Shown here piece by piece: positions 52,072-60,353 of a stretch of 64,000 bases of DNA (its first letter is position 1; each line of letters opens with the position of its first letter). This DNA comes from Saccharopolyspora_C sp047200635 (GTDB lineage Bacteria; Actinomycetota; Actinomycetes; Mycobacteriales; Pseudonocardiaceae): positions 86,264-150,263 of the forward strand of contig NZ_JBJZOI010000018.1 of assembly GCF_047200635.1 (NCBI RefSeq), read 5' to 3'. Under the pieces are notes generated by a model that saw nothing but the letters and a program-made list of their open reading frames with translations, did no database searches and was not told where the DNA came from. The translations under genes were made by a program, and so were the position numbers.

Positions 52072-55000
52072 ATGGCTTATCCGAAGGTCCGATTCGGCGG
52101 AACCGCCGACAACCCCGACCGGGACCCGCAGCACGAGCGCGGCGTGGCCGCGCAGCCCTCCTTCCCGCGGATCGAGCGGGAGGTCCTCGACTTCTGGTCC
52201 GGCGACAAGATCTTCCAGGAGAGCGTGCAGGCGCGGGAAGCCGGCCGGAACGGCGCGAACGAGTTCGTCTTCTACGACGGCCCGCCCTTCGCCAACGGCC
52301 TGCCGCACTACGGGCACCTGCTCACCGGGTACGTCAAGGACGCGGTGCCGCGCTACCAGACCATGCGCGGTCGGCGGGTCGAACGCCGCTTCGGTTGGGA
52401 CTGCCACGGCCTGCCCGCCGAGGTGCAGGCGGAGAAGCAGCTCGGCATCACCTCGAAGTCCGAGATCGAGGCGATGGGCGTCGGCGAGTTCAACGAGGCC
52501 TGCCGCGCCTCCGTGCTGCGCTACACGCGGGAGTGGGAGGACTACGTCACCCGCCAGGCCCGCTGGGTGGACTTCGACAACGACTACAAGACGCTCGACA
52601 TGGACTACATGGAGAGCGTCATGTGGGCGTTCAAGACCCTGTGGGACAAGGGGCTGATCTACGAGGGCTTCAAGGTGCTCTGGTACTGCTGGCGCTGCGA
52701 GACGCCGCTGTCCAACACCGAGACGCGCATGGACGACACCTACCGCCAGCGGCAGGACCCGGCGGTGACCGTGGGCCTGCGGCTCGCCGCGCCCGGCAAG
52801 GTCTTCGACGGCGCGCTGGCGCTGGTGTGGACGACGACTCCGTGGACGCTGCCGTCGAACCTCGCGGCCGCCGTGCACCCCGAGGTGGACTACGCGCTGG
52901 TCGAACCCGGCCAGGGCGGCGAGCGCTACGTCCTCGCCGAGGCCCGGCTGGGCGCGTACGCGCGGGAGCTCGGTGAGGACGTCGCCGACCGCGTCGTCGC
53001 CCGGTTCACCGGTGCCGAGCTCGTCGGCACGAGCTACCGGCCGCCGTTCGACTTTTTCGCGGGGCGCACGAACGCCCACCAGGTGCTGCCCGCCGACTAC
53101 GTCACCACCGACGACGGCACCGGGGTCGTGCACATCGCTCCGGCCTTCGGCGAGGAGGACAAGCTCGTCACCGACGCGCACGGCATCGAGCCGGTCGTCC
53201 CGGTGGACGCGCGCGGCCGGTTCACCGCCGAGGTCGCTCCGTACGAGGGGCTGCAGGTCTTCGAGGCGAACAAGCCGATCATCCGGGACCTCAAGGAAGC
53301 CGGGCTGCTGCTGCGGCACGAGACCTACGACCACCCGTACCCGCACTGCTGGCGCTGCGACAACGCGCTGATCCAGCGCGCCCTGTCGTCCTGGTTCGTG
53401 GCCGTCACCCAGTTCCGGGACCGCATGGTCGAGCTGAACCAGCAGATCAACTGGGTGCCCGGGCACATCCGGGACGGCCAGTTCGGCAAGTGGCTGTCGA
53501 ACGCCCGCGACTGGAACATCTCCCGGAACCGGTACTGGGGCTCGCCGATCCCGGTGTGGACCTCCGACGATCCCGCCCACCCGCGCACCGACGTGTACGG
53601 CTCGCTGGAGGAGCTGGAGCGCGACTTCGGGGTGCGGCCCACCGACCTGCACCGCCCGAACATCGACGAGCTGACCCGCCCCAACCCGGACGACCCGACC
53701 GGCCGGTCCACGATGCGGCGGGTGCCGGAGGTGCTGGACTGCTGGTTCGAGTCCGGGGCGATGCCGTTCGCCCAGGTCCACTACCCGTTCGAGAACGCCG
53801 ACTGGTTCGAGCACCACTACCCGGGCGACTTCATCGTCGAGTACAACGGCCAGTCCCGCGGCTGGTTCTACCTGCTGCACGTGCTGGCGACCGCGCTGTT
53901 CGACCGGCCGGCGTTCTCCAACGTCGTCGCGCACGGCATCGTGCTCGGCGACGACGGCATGAAGATGTCGAAGTCGAAGAACAACTACCCGGACGTCAAC
54001 GAGGTCTTCGACCGCGACGGCTCGGACGCGATGCGCTGGTTCCTGATGGCCAGCCCGATCCTGCGCGGCGGGGACCTCGTGGTCACCGAGCGCGGCATCC
54101 GGGACGCGGTTCGCCAGGCCGTCCTGCCGCTGTGGAACTCCTGGTACTTCCTGGCGCTGTACGCCAACGCCGAGGGCGTCGAAGGCCGGTTCCGGGTGGA
54201 CAGCCAGCACGTGCTGGACCGCTACGTGCTGGCCAAGACCCACGAACTCGTCGGCGACGTGCAGGCAGCGATGGACGTCTTCGACCCCGCCGGGGCCTGC
54301 GCCAGCGTCCGGGACTTCCTGGAGGTGCTGACCAACTGGTACGTGCGCCGCTCCCGGGACCGGTTCTGGGCCGGGGACGCCGACGCCATCGACACCCTGC
54401 ACACCGTGCTGGAGGTGACCAGCCGGGTGGTGGCGCCGTTGCTGCCGCTGACCGCCGAGGCGGTGTGGCGCGGGCTCACCGGCGGCCGCTCGGTGCACCT
54501 GACCGACTGGCCGCTGGTCGACGAGCTGCCCGCCGACGCGGCGCTGGTCTCGGCGATGGACCGGGTGCGCCAGGTGTGCTCCTCGGCGCTGGCGCTGCGC
54601 AAGGCCAACACGCTGCGGGTGCGGCTGCCGCTGGCGAAGCTCGTCGTGGCCGTGCCGGAGTCGGAAGCGCTGCGGTCGTTCGCGGACCTGGTGCGCGAGG
54701 AGGTCAACGTCAAGGAGGTCGAGCTGACCTCCGACGTGGCCGCCCACGGCCGGTTCGAGATCGCCGTGAACGCCCGCGCTGCCGGACCCCGGCTCGGCAA
54801 GGACGTGCAGCGGGTGATCAAGGCCGTGAAGTCCGGCGACTGGACCCGGACCCCGGCCGGTGCCGTCGTCGCCGGTGGCATCGAGTTGCAGGAGGGCGAG
54901 TTCACCGAGCGCCTGGTCTCCACCGACACCGGGGCGGCCGCGGCGCTGCCCGGCGGCACCGGGCTCGTGGTGCTGGACTGCGAGGTCACCCCGGAGCTGG

Positions 55001-55254
55001 CCGCCGAGGGCGTCGCCCGGGACGTGGTGCGGGTCGTGCAGCAGGCCCGCCGGGACGCCGGTTTCGAGGTCTCGGACCGGATCCGGGTGGAGCTCTCCGC
55101 CCCGGCGGAGGTGCTGGCCGCCGTCGACGCGCACCGCGCGTTCATCGCCGGTGAGACCCTCGCCGACGCCGTGGCGGCGGGCGAGGCCGAAGGCGGTTCC
55201 GAGGGCAGCGTCGGGGACGGCGTGGCCGTGTCGGTCGCCGTCACCCGCGTCTGA
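52072..55254 (+). CDS. ileS: Isoleucyl-tRNA synthetase
   Basis: IleRS charges tRNA-Ile and edits Val. The 1060-aa class I enzyme has the HIGH-type motif HYGH (79-82) in PPFANGLPHYGHLL, a CP1 editing domain (about 250-430, with VWTTTPWTLPSNLAAAVHP), the KMSKS motif at 631-635, and the anticodon-binding domain after about 700. Its length and the KMSKSKNN context resemble the long eukaryote-like IleRS type of mycobacteria, which tolerates mupirocin in some species; that is inference. ATG 52072 follows GAGGAG about 10 bases upstream; in-frame sequence to 52009 is within the T-box leader. Confidence 0.97.
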   Translation: MAYPKVRFGGTADNPDRDPQHERGVAAQPSFPRIEREVLDFWSGDKIFQESVQAREAGRNGANEFVFYDGPPFANGLPHYGHLLTGYVKDAVPRYQTMRGRRVERRFGWDCHGLPAEVQAEKQLGITSKSEIEAMGVGEFNEACRASVLRYTREWEDYVTRQARWVDFDNDYKTLDMDYMESVMWAFKTLWDKGLIYEGFKVLWYCWRCETPLSNTETRMDDTYRQRQDPAVTVGLRLAAPGKVFDGALALVWTTTPWTLPSNLAAAVHPEVDYALVEPGQGGERYVLAEARLGAYARELGEDVADRVVARFTGAELVGTSYRPPFDFFAGRTNAHQVLPADYVTTDDGTGVVHIAPAFGEEDKLVTDAHGIEPVVPVDARGRFTAEVAPYEGLQVFEANKPIIRDLKEAGLLLRHETYDHPYPHCWRCDNALIQRALSSWFVAVTQFRDRMVELNQQINWVPGHIRDGQFGKWLSNARDWNISRNRYWGSPIPVWTSDDPAHPRTDVYGSLEELERDFGVRPTDLHRPNIDELTRPNPDDPTGRSTMRRVPEVLDCWFESGAMPFAQVHYPFENADWFEHHYPGDFIVEYNGQSRGWFYLLHVLATALFDRPAFSNVVAHGIVLGDDGMKMSKSKNNYPDVNEVFDRDGSDAMRWFLMASPILRGGDLVVTERGIRDAVRQAVLPLWNSWYFLALYANAEGVEGRFRVDSQHVLDRYVLAKTHELVGDVQAAMDVFDPAGACASVRDFLEVLTNWYVRRSRDRFWAGDADAIDTLHTVLEVTSRVVAPLLPLTAEAVWRGLTGGRSVHLTDWPLVDELPADAALVSAMDRVRQVCSSALALRKANTLRVRLPLAKLVVAVPESEALRSFADLVREEVNVKEVELTSDVAAHGRFEIAVNARAAGPRLGKDVQRVIKAVKSGDWTRTPAGAVVAGGIELQEGEFTERLVSTDTGAAAALPGGTGLVVLDCEVTPELAAEGVARDVVRVVQQARRDAGFEVSDRIRVELSAPAEVLAAVDAHRAFIAGETLADAVAAGEAEGGSEGSVGDGVAVSVAVTRV

Positions 55255-55261
55255 TCGTCGC

Positions 55262-55294
55262 GTCCGGGCGGGCTCCTCGCGGGCCCGCCCGGAC
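55262..55294 (+). terminator. ileS terminator
   Basis: GTCCGGGCGGGC and GCCCGCCCGGAC form a perfect 12-bp stem with a 9-base loop, 7 bases after the ileS stop. Confidence 0.8.
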
Positions 55295-55329
55295 GGGCGT
55301 GGCGCGCCTCCCACTTCGCGGACGGGGTG

Positions 55330-55358
55330 TTGCGCGCGGCGGAGTCGATCCCTAGTGT
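55330..55358 (+). promoter_or_regulatory. Promoter of the SAM-IV-controlled gene
   Basis: TTGCGC and TAGTGT are separated by 17 bases. The start of transcription near 55365 would lie just before the aptamer. Confidence 0.5.
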
Positions 55359-55369
55359 TCTCCGGCGAA

Positions 55370-55483
55370 GGTCATGAGTGCCAGCGGGAAACCCCGGTTT
55401 GCTGGCCGGCAACCCTCCTACCGCGGTGGGGTGCCCCGGGTGAGGACCTGGCCGATCGCGCAGGGCGATCGGCAAGCGCGGGC
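55370..55483 (+). ncRNA. SAM-IV riboswitch
   Basis: The sequence carries the conserved SAM-IV core: GGTCATGAGTGCCAGCG, then CCCCGG and TTGCTGGCCGGCAACCCTCC, CGCGGTGGGGTGCCCCGGG, TGAGGACC, and GGCAAGCGCGGG at the end. It closely follows the well-known actinobacterial examples. CGGGCCC (55479-55485) can pair with GGGCCCG (55496-55502), overlapping the aptamer 3' end, and could form part of the expression platform before the ribosome site GAGGAGG. Confidence 0.93.
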
Positions 55484-55521
55484 CCCGAACGCTCCGGGCC
55501 CGGGAGGCCTGAGGAGGCATC

Positions 55522-56883
55522 GTGTCGTCAGCCGTCCGCTCCGCCACCGGTGAGCGCACCCCCACCCCCGCCTGGTCCCTCGTGGACTCCGTCCCGGTGG
55601 TGCCCGCGGTGGTCGGCTCCCAGCTGCGGGTTCCGCTGGTCACCGGCCGGTCCGTCGAGTACGCGAACCTCGACCACGGAGCCAGCGCGCCCTGCCTGAA
55701 CGCGGTGCGCGACGCCGTGAACGAGCTGCTGCCCTGGTACGCCAGCGTGCACCGGGGCGCCGGTTTCGCCTCGCAGGTCTGCACCCGCGTCTACGAAGGG
55801 GCGCGGGACGTCCTGCGCCGGTTCGTCGGCGCTCGCCGCACCGACTCGGTGATCTTCACGCGGAACACCACCGACGCGCTGAACCTGCTGGCCGCCGCGC
55901 TGCCCGCGGAGACCTCGGTGGTCGTCTTCGACACCGAGCACCACGCCGCGCTGCTGCCCTGGGGCGGGACCCGGGTGCGCCACCTCGGCATCCCGGCCAG
56001 CCCGGAGGAGGCCGTGCGGCTGCTGGACGACGCGCTCGCCGCCTGTCCCGAGGGGCCGAAGCTCGCGGTGCTCACCGGTGCCTCCAACGTCACCGGTGAG
56101 GTGTGGCCGGTCGCCGAGCTCGCCCGCGTCGCCCGCTCGCACGGGGCGCGCACGGTCCTCGACGCCGCGCAGCTCGCCCCGCACCGCCCGGTGCGGATCG
56201 CCGACCTCGGCGTGGACCACGCGGTGCTGTCCGGGCACAAGCTCTACGCGCCCTTCGGTGCGGGCGCCCTCATCGGCCGCGACGACTGGCTGGAGCAGGC
56301 CCCGCCGTACCTGGCGGGCGGCGGGGCGACCCGCTCGGTCCCCGACACCGGGGAGATCGACTGGACCAGCGGGCCGGAGCGGCACGAGGGCGGTTCCCCG
56401 AACACCGTCGGCGTGCACGCGCTCGCCACCGCCTGCGAAGCGCTGGCCGAGCACGCCGAGGCGATCGCCGGGCACGAGGACCAGCTGCTGCGCAGGCTGC
56501 GGAGCGGGCTCGCCGAGGTGCCCGGGCTGCGGGAGCTCAGCCTGTTCGGCCCCGAGCACGACCGGGTCGGCGTGGTGAGCTTCACCATCGACGGGCAGGA
56601 CCCGGGGCTGCTGGCCGCCGCGCTGTCCGCCGAGCACGGCATCGGCGTGCGGGACGGGTTGTTCTGCGCGCACCGCGCGGTGCGCCACCTGCTCACCGGT
56701 TCGGGCCAGCAGCGGGCCGTGCGGATCAGCCTCGGGCTCGGCACGACCGTCGAGCACGTGGATCGCCTCGTCACCGCGCTCCGGTCCCTCGTGGCCCGCG
56801 GACCGCGGTGGCGCTACGAACAGCAGGACGGGCGCTGGGTGCCCGCGGACGACCCCAGGGAGTTCCCGACCGGCCTGGCGTGA
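55522..56883 (+). CDS. Cysteine desulfurase-like class V aminotransferase
   Basis: The 453-aa PLP enzyme has YANLDHGASAPCLNAV near residue 52, FTRNTTDALNLLAAAL, HHAALLPW, DAAQLAPHRPVRIADLGVD and the PLP Lys240 in LSGHKLYAPFGAG. A Cys at 382 in VRDGLFCAHRAV stands at the position of the SufS/CsdA catalytic Cys, so it may release sulfur from cysteine or a relative. Control by a SAM-IV riboswitch ties it to methionine/SAM and sulfur metabolism. GTG 55522 is preceded by GAGGAGG. It is not beside suf genes, so its physiological role is unclear. Confidence 0.86.
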   Translation: MSSAVRSATGERTPTPAWSLVDSVPVVPAVVGSQLRVPLVTGRSVEYANLDHGASAPCLNAVRDAVNELLPWYASVHRGAGFASQVCTRVYEGARDVLRRFVGARRTDSVIFTRNTTDALNLLAAALPAETSVVVFDTEHHAALLPWGGTRVRHLGIPASPEEAVRLLDDALAACPEGPKLAVLTGASNVTGEVWPVAELARVARSHGARTVLDAAQLAPHRPVRIADLGVDHAVLSGHKLYAPFGAGALIGRDDWLEQAPPYLAGGGATRSVPDTGEIDWTSGPERHEGGSPNTVGVHALATACEALAEHAEAIAGHEDQLLRRLRSGLAEVPGLRELSLFGPEHDRVGVVSFTIDGQDPGLLAAALSAEHGIGVRDGLFCAHRAVRHLLTGSGQQRAVRISLGLGTTVEHVDRLVTALRSLVARGPRWRYEQQDGRWVPADDPREFPTGLA

Positions 56884-56907
56884 GCCGTCGAGCCGGGGTC
56901 GGGGAGA

Positions 56908-57582
56908 ATGGGACGGGTGAACACCGACTCCGAGCATCCAGGATCGAACCCCGCCGCGGGGGAGGGCGCTTCCCGCGAGCCGGAACCGCGCGCCCCGGAA
57001 ACGGCGGCCGAGGGAGCCGAGCAGGCGGGCGGAGCCGAGGCGGTCGCCTCGTCCCGGGCCCCCCGCGCGTTGCTGGTGCTGTTGTTCGGGGTCGCCGCGC
57101 TGCTGCTCGCCGCCGACGTGGTCACCAAGATCGCGGCGGTGGCGGCGCTGGAGGGCCGACCGGCCGTGGAGCTGCTGGGCGGTTCGGTCTACCTGGTGCT
57201 GGTGCGCAACCCCGGGGCCGCGTTCTCGCTGGCCACCGGCATGACCTGGCTGCTGGCGCTGCTGGCGATCGCGGTGGTCGGGGCGATCGTGTGGCTGGCG
57301 CCGAAGCTGCGCTCGACCGGCTGGGCCATCGGGCTCGGGCTGGTGCTCGGCGGCGCCTGCGGCAACTTGGTGGACCGGCTGTTCCGCGCTCCCGGGCCGC
57401 TGCGGGGGCACGTGGTGGACTTCGTCTCGCTGTTCGCACCGGACGGCAGCGTGTGGCCGGTGTTCAACGTCGCCGACTCGGCCATCGTGTGCGGTGGCAT
57501 CCTCGTGGTGGTCTTGTCGCTGCTCGGCCGCGACTACGACGGCACCTTGCACGTCCGGGCGAAGCGCGGGGGCCGCTCATGA
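56908..57582 (+). CDS. lspA: Lipoprotein signal peptidase LspA
   Basis: LspA removes signal peptides from lipid-modified prolipoproteins in the inner membrane. The 224-aa protein has a disordered Glu/Ala-rich N-terminus of about 50 residues, four membrane helices, and the catalytic Asp pair in GGACGNLVDRLFR and VFNVADSAIVCGG, with the RNPGAAFS loop between. ATG 56908 or GTG 56917 may start translation. It overlaps the rluD-type gene (ATGA). Sortase or lipoprotein substrates in this window include the ABC binding protein at 40985. Confidence 0.95.
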   Translation: MGRVNTDSEHPGSNPAAGEGASREPEPRAPETAAEGAEQAGGAEAVASSRAPRALLVLLFGVAALLLAADVVTKIAAVAALEGRPAVELLGGSVYLVLVRNPGAAFSLATGMTWLLALLAIAVVGAIVWLAPKLRSTGWAIGLGLVLGGACGNLVDRLFRAPGPLRGHVVDFVSLFAPDGSVWPVFNVADSAIVCGGILVVVLSLLGRDYDGTLHVRAKRGGRS

Positions 57583-58511
57583 GCGAGGCGCGGATGCTCC
57601 CCGTCCCCGACGGCCTGGAGGGGATGCGGGTCGACGCGGGGCTGGCGAAGCTGCTCGGGCTCTCCCGCAACGCCGTCGCCGGGATCGCCGAATCCGGCGA
57701 GGTGCTGCTCGACGGGGCCCCGGTCGGCAAGTCCGACCGGCTCGTCGCGGGCGGGTTGCTGGAAGTCGTGCTGCCCGACGCGCGCCCCGGGCCCGAGGTC
57801 GTCGCCGTGCCCGTCGAGGGCCTGCGGATCCTGCACCAGGACGACGACATCGTGGTGGTCGACAAACCGATCGGCGTGGCCGTGCACCCCAGCCCCGGCT
57901 GGGAGGGGCCAACCGTCGTCGGCGGGCTCGCCGCCGCCGGGGTGCGGATCGCGACCTCCGGAGCCGCCGAGCGCCAAGGCGTCGTGCACCGGCTGGACGC
58001 GGGCACCACCGGCGTCATGGTGGCAGCCAAGAGCGAGCACGCCTACACGGTGCTCAAGCGCGCCTTCAAGGAGCGCACCGTGGAGAAGCGCTATCACGCG
58101 CTGGTGCAGGGCCACCCCGATCCGAGCAGCGGCACCATCGACGCGCCGATCGACCGGCACCCCAAGCACGACTACAAGTTCGCCGTGGTCAGCGGCGGCA
58201 AGCCCAGCATCACCCACTACGAGACGGTGGAGGCGTTCCGCGCGGCCTCGTTGGTGGACGTGAAGCTGGAGACCGGGCGCACCCACCAGATCCGGGTGCA
58301 CTTCGCCGCCGTCCGGCACCCCTGCGCGGGCGATCTGACCTACGGGGCGGACCCGGTGCTGGCCCGCAGGCTCGCGCTGAGCAGGCAGTGGCTGCACGCG
58401 CGGATGCTCGGCTTCGAGCACCCCGCGGACGGCAGGTGGGTCACCTTCACCAGCGACTACCCGGCCGATCTGCAGCAGGCGCTGGACGTCCTCCGGGCGC
58501 AGGACGCCTGA
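57579..58511 (+). CDS. RluD-family 23S rRNA pseudouridine synthase
   Basis: The 310-aa protein has an N-terminal S4 domain (about 12-70, with MRVDAGLAKLLGLSRNAV), and the catalytic motif GVVHRLDAGTTGVMV with Asp140. EKRYHALVQGHP and TGRTHQIRVHF are typical RluA/RluC/RluD motifs. Enzymes of this type make pseudouridines in helix 69 of 23S rRNA (RluD) or elsewhere (RluC), so the exact targets are open. The lspA-rluD order is widely conserved. Confidence 0.93.
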   Translation: MSEARMLPVPDGLEGMRVDAGLAKLLGLSRNAVAGIAESGEVLLDGAPVGKSDRLVAGGLLEVVLPDARPGPEVVAVPVEGLRILHQDDDIVVVDKPIGVAVHPSPGWEGPTVVGGLAAAGVRIATSGAAERQGVVHRLDAGTTGVMVAAKSEHAYTVLKRAFKERTVEKRYHALVQGHPDPSSGTIDAPIDRHPKHDYKFAVVSGGKPSITHYETVEAFRAASLVDVKLETGRTHQIRVHFAAVRHPCAGDLTYGADPVLARRLALSRQWLHARMLGFEHPADGRWVTFTSDYPADLQQALDVLRAQDA

Positions 58512-58579
58512 CCGCCGCGTCGCGGAGACCGGATCGCGTAGCTTGGTCGGCGAGCAGCCGTGATCGCGGGGGAGGACCG

Positions 58580-58981
58580 ATGGCCGAGGCCGCAGCGGGC
58601 GGAGCCCGGCGCGAGCTCACCGGAGACGCACCGGGCCCGCCGACGGGGATGTCGTGGAGCGGCTCGCTGCTGCCCGGGTCCGAACCGAGCGCGCGGCCCG
58701 AGCCGATCACGCAGCCGGTGCCGCGGGTCCGCGAGGACGACGCGCCGCCCGCGCCCGGCACCGAACCGGACGAGCCCGGCACGGCGACGAGGGGGCTCGC
58801 GGAACTGCTCGCGGCCGAGGACGTGGGCCGGGCCGGCCCCGCGGTGCTGGGCGCCGACCCGGCGCCGGGGAGCTCCGGCGACGCGGGCGAGTGGCCGACG
58901 CTGCACCGCCGCGAGCGCAAGCCCGCCCAGCCGCGCGGTGCCGCCGCGCTCGACTGGATCCGGCGCCGCCGCGCGCGGTAG
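58580..58981 (+). CDS. Small disordered hypothetical protein
   Basis: The 133-aa protein is rich in Ala, Pro, Gly, Glu and Arg, with no membrane segment or recognisable domain. It ends in the basic stretch ALDWIRRRRAR. I accept it as a gene because ATG 58580 has a strong GGGGGAGGA ribosome site 3 bases upstream, and the frame runs unbroken to a stop 5 bases from the convergent gene. Function unknown; the C-terminal basic end might touch membrane or nucleic acid. Confidence 0.6.
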   Translation: MAEAAAGGARRELTGDAPGPPTGMSWSGSLLPGSEPSARPEPITQPVPRVREDDAPPAPGTEPDEPGTATRGLAELLAAEDVGRAGPAVLGADPAPGSSGDAGEWPTLHRRERKPAQPRGAAALDWIRRRRAR

Positions 58982-58986
58982 CGCGG

Positions 58987-60003
58987 TCAGAGGTCGGTGA
59001 TGTCCCAGAGCAGGGTCCGCTGCTCGTCCCCGGGGCGCGGGGACCAGCGGACCGCCGCCAGCTCGGTCTCGTCCGGCAGCACGTACACGGTGTGCCCGCC
59101 CGCGGTCTCGCCGGGCGGAACGCCGATGCGGTGCGGCGGGCGCGAGGACAGCGACACCGGCGCCTTGCCGACCGTGGAACCGTCCGCGGCCACCAGCACC
59201 AGGTACAGGTCCGGCAGCGAGGTGAACGGCATCGGGCTGCGGTTGGTCAGCTCGGTGTGCACCACGACCGAGCGCTCGCCCTCCTGGAGCTGGTAACCGG
59301 CGGCGGTGAACAGGAAGTCCGCCGGATCGACGACCTCCACGAGCTGAATGGTGATCCGCTCGCCTTCGAGGCCGTCCACGTCGAGCTTGCTGCCGACCTT
59401 CCCGGTGCGGGCCGCGACCGGCTGGCCCTGGCCGGGCGCCGGGGTCTTCGCGGTGAGCGCGTCGGCGGCTCCGGCCTGGGGGCGCGGTGCCTGTTGCGGA
59501 CCGGACTGGCCGGCGGGCTGGTCGCCGCGCGCCCACGCCGCCGAACCGGGCGGGCCCCACGGGTTCGCCGCCTGCGGCGGACCGTGCTGCGGCGGGGCGG
59601 CCTGCGGCTGCTGGGGAGGTGCGAACGAGGCGGGCGGGGCCGGGACGAACGGCTGCTGCGGGGCCTGGCCCGGGTGACCGCCGGTGTGCCCACCGCTCAG
59701 GCCCCCGTGCACCTGGTGACCACCGCTCGGCGGATTCGGCACCGCGTGCGGCCCGGAGACCTGGTAACCCCCGCTGGCCTGGGCCGCCCAGGCGTGGGCG
59801 GCGGCGACGGCGTTGCGGATGCCGACCGGATCGCACTCCACACCGACCACCATCGGCAGCCCGGTGGTGGACAGCGCCGCCAAGCGGGCGGCCACGTCCC
59901 GGACGTCCATCCCGAGTCGTCCGGCGAGCTCGGGCACCGCCGCGCGGCCGGATTCTGCGACGGCGGTGAGCAGGCGCACGTCCACGGGATCAGGGGCTGT
60001 CAC
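58987..60003 (-). CDS. Hypothetical protein with N-terminal winged helix and C-terminal beta domain
   Basis: The 338-aa protein has an AsnC/MarR-like N-terminal HTH (about 1-45, with VRLLTAVAESGRAAVPELAGRLGM), a Pro/Gln/Gly/His-rich disordered linker (about 78-195), and a C-terminal DUF4352-like beta domain (about 200-338) with GERSVVVHTELTNRSPMPF. The start is GTG 60003; the frame is open further to 60135 without a ribosome site. A DNA-binding head joined to an extracellular-type beta domain is odd, but no signal peptide or membrane helix is visible, so it should be cytoplasmic. Function unknown. It diverges from dnaE. Confidence 0.75.
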   Translation of the reverse strand: MTAPDPVDVRLLTAVAESGRAAVPELAGRLGMDVRDVAARLAALSTTGLPMVVGVECDPVGIRNAVAAAHAWAAQASGGYQVSGPHAVPNPPSGGHQVHGGLSGGHTGGHPGQAPQQPFVPAPPASFAPPQQPQAAPPQHGPPQAANPWGPPGSAAWARGDQPAGQSGPQQAPRPQAGAADALTAKTPAPGQGQPVAARTGKVGSKLDVDGLEGERITIQLVEVVDPADFLFTAAGYQLQEGERSVVVHTELTNRSPMPFTSLPDLYLVLVAADGSTVGKAPVSLSSRPPHRIGVPPGETAGGHTVYVLPDETELAAVRWSPRPGDEQRTLLWDITDL

Positions 60004-60353
60004 GGCACGCCACGCTACCCCCTCGCCGGAGATCGTTGTCCGGTCGGGCGGATGTTGGGAACGGCCCGGCCGGTCCGGGCGCCGCGCAGCTCGGCGGGTT
60101 CGGGATCGATACCGCTGAAGACGACCTCGCGGCACGCCACGGGGGTTGCCGGGAGGTCGGGAGGCCTGGCGTTAGGCTGTCTCGGTCCGGCACCGCCGCG
60201 GCCGCCCCTGTGGTTCTCGCACCGTCGATCGGACCGGTGTCGCGCCTCGCTGAACGGGTCCGGTTTCCCGGCCCGTTCGCCGTCGCTCGCGTCCAGGGGG
60301 AGGCCGCCGAACGGGCCGCGCCCGTCCCGGCCGATCGCGCAGGAGGCTCCCCC
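60004..60353. other. Divergent intergenic region before dnaE
   Basis: This 350-bp spacer shows no gene. TAGGCT at 60173-60178 is a possible -10 box for dnaE, without a well-spaced -35 box. AGGAGG at 60341-60346 is the dnaE ribosome site. Confidence 0.5.
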
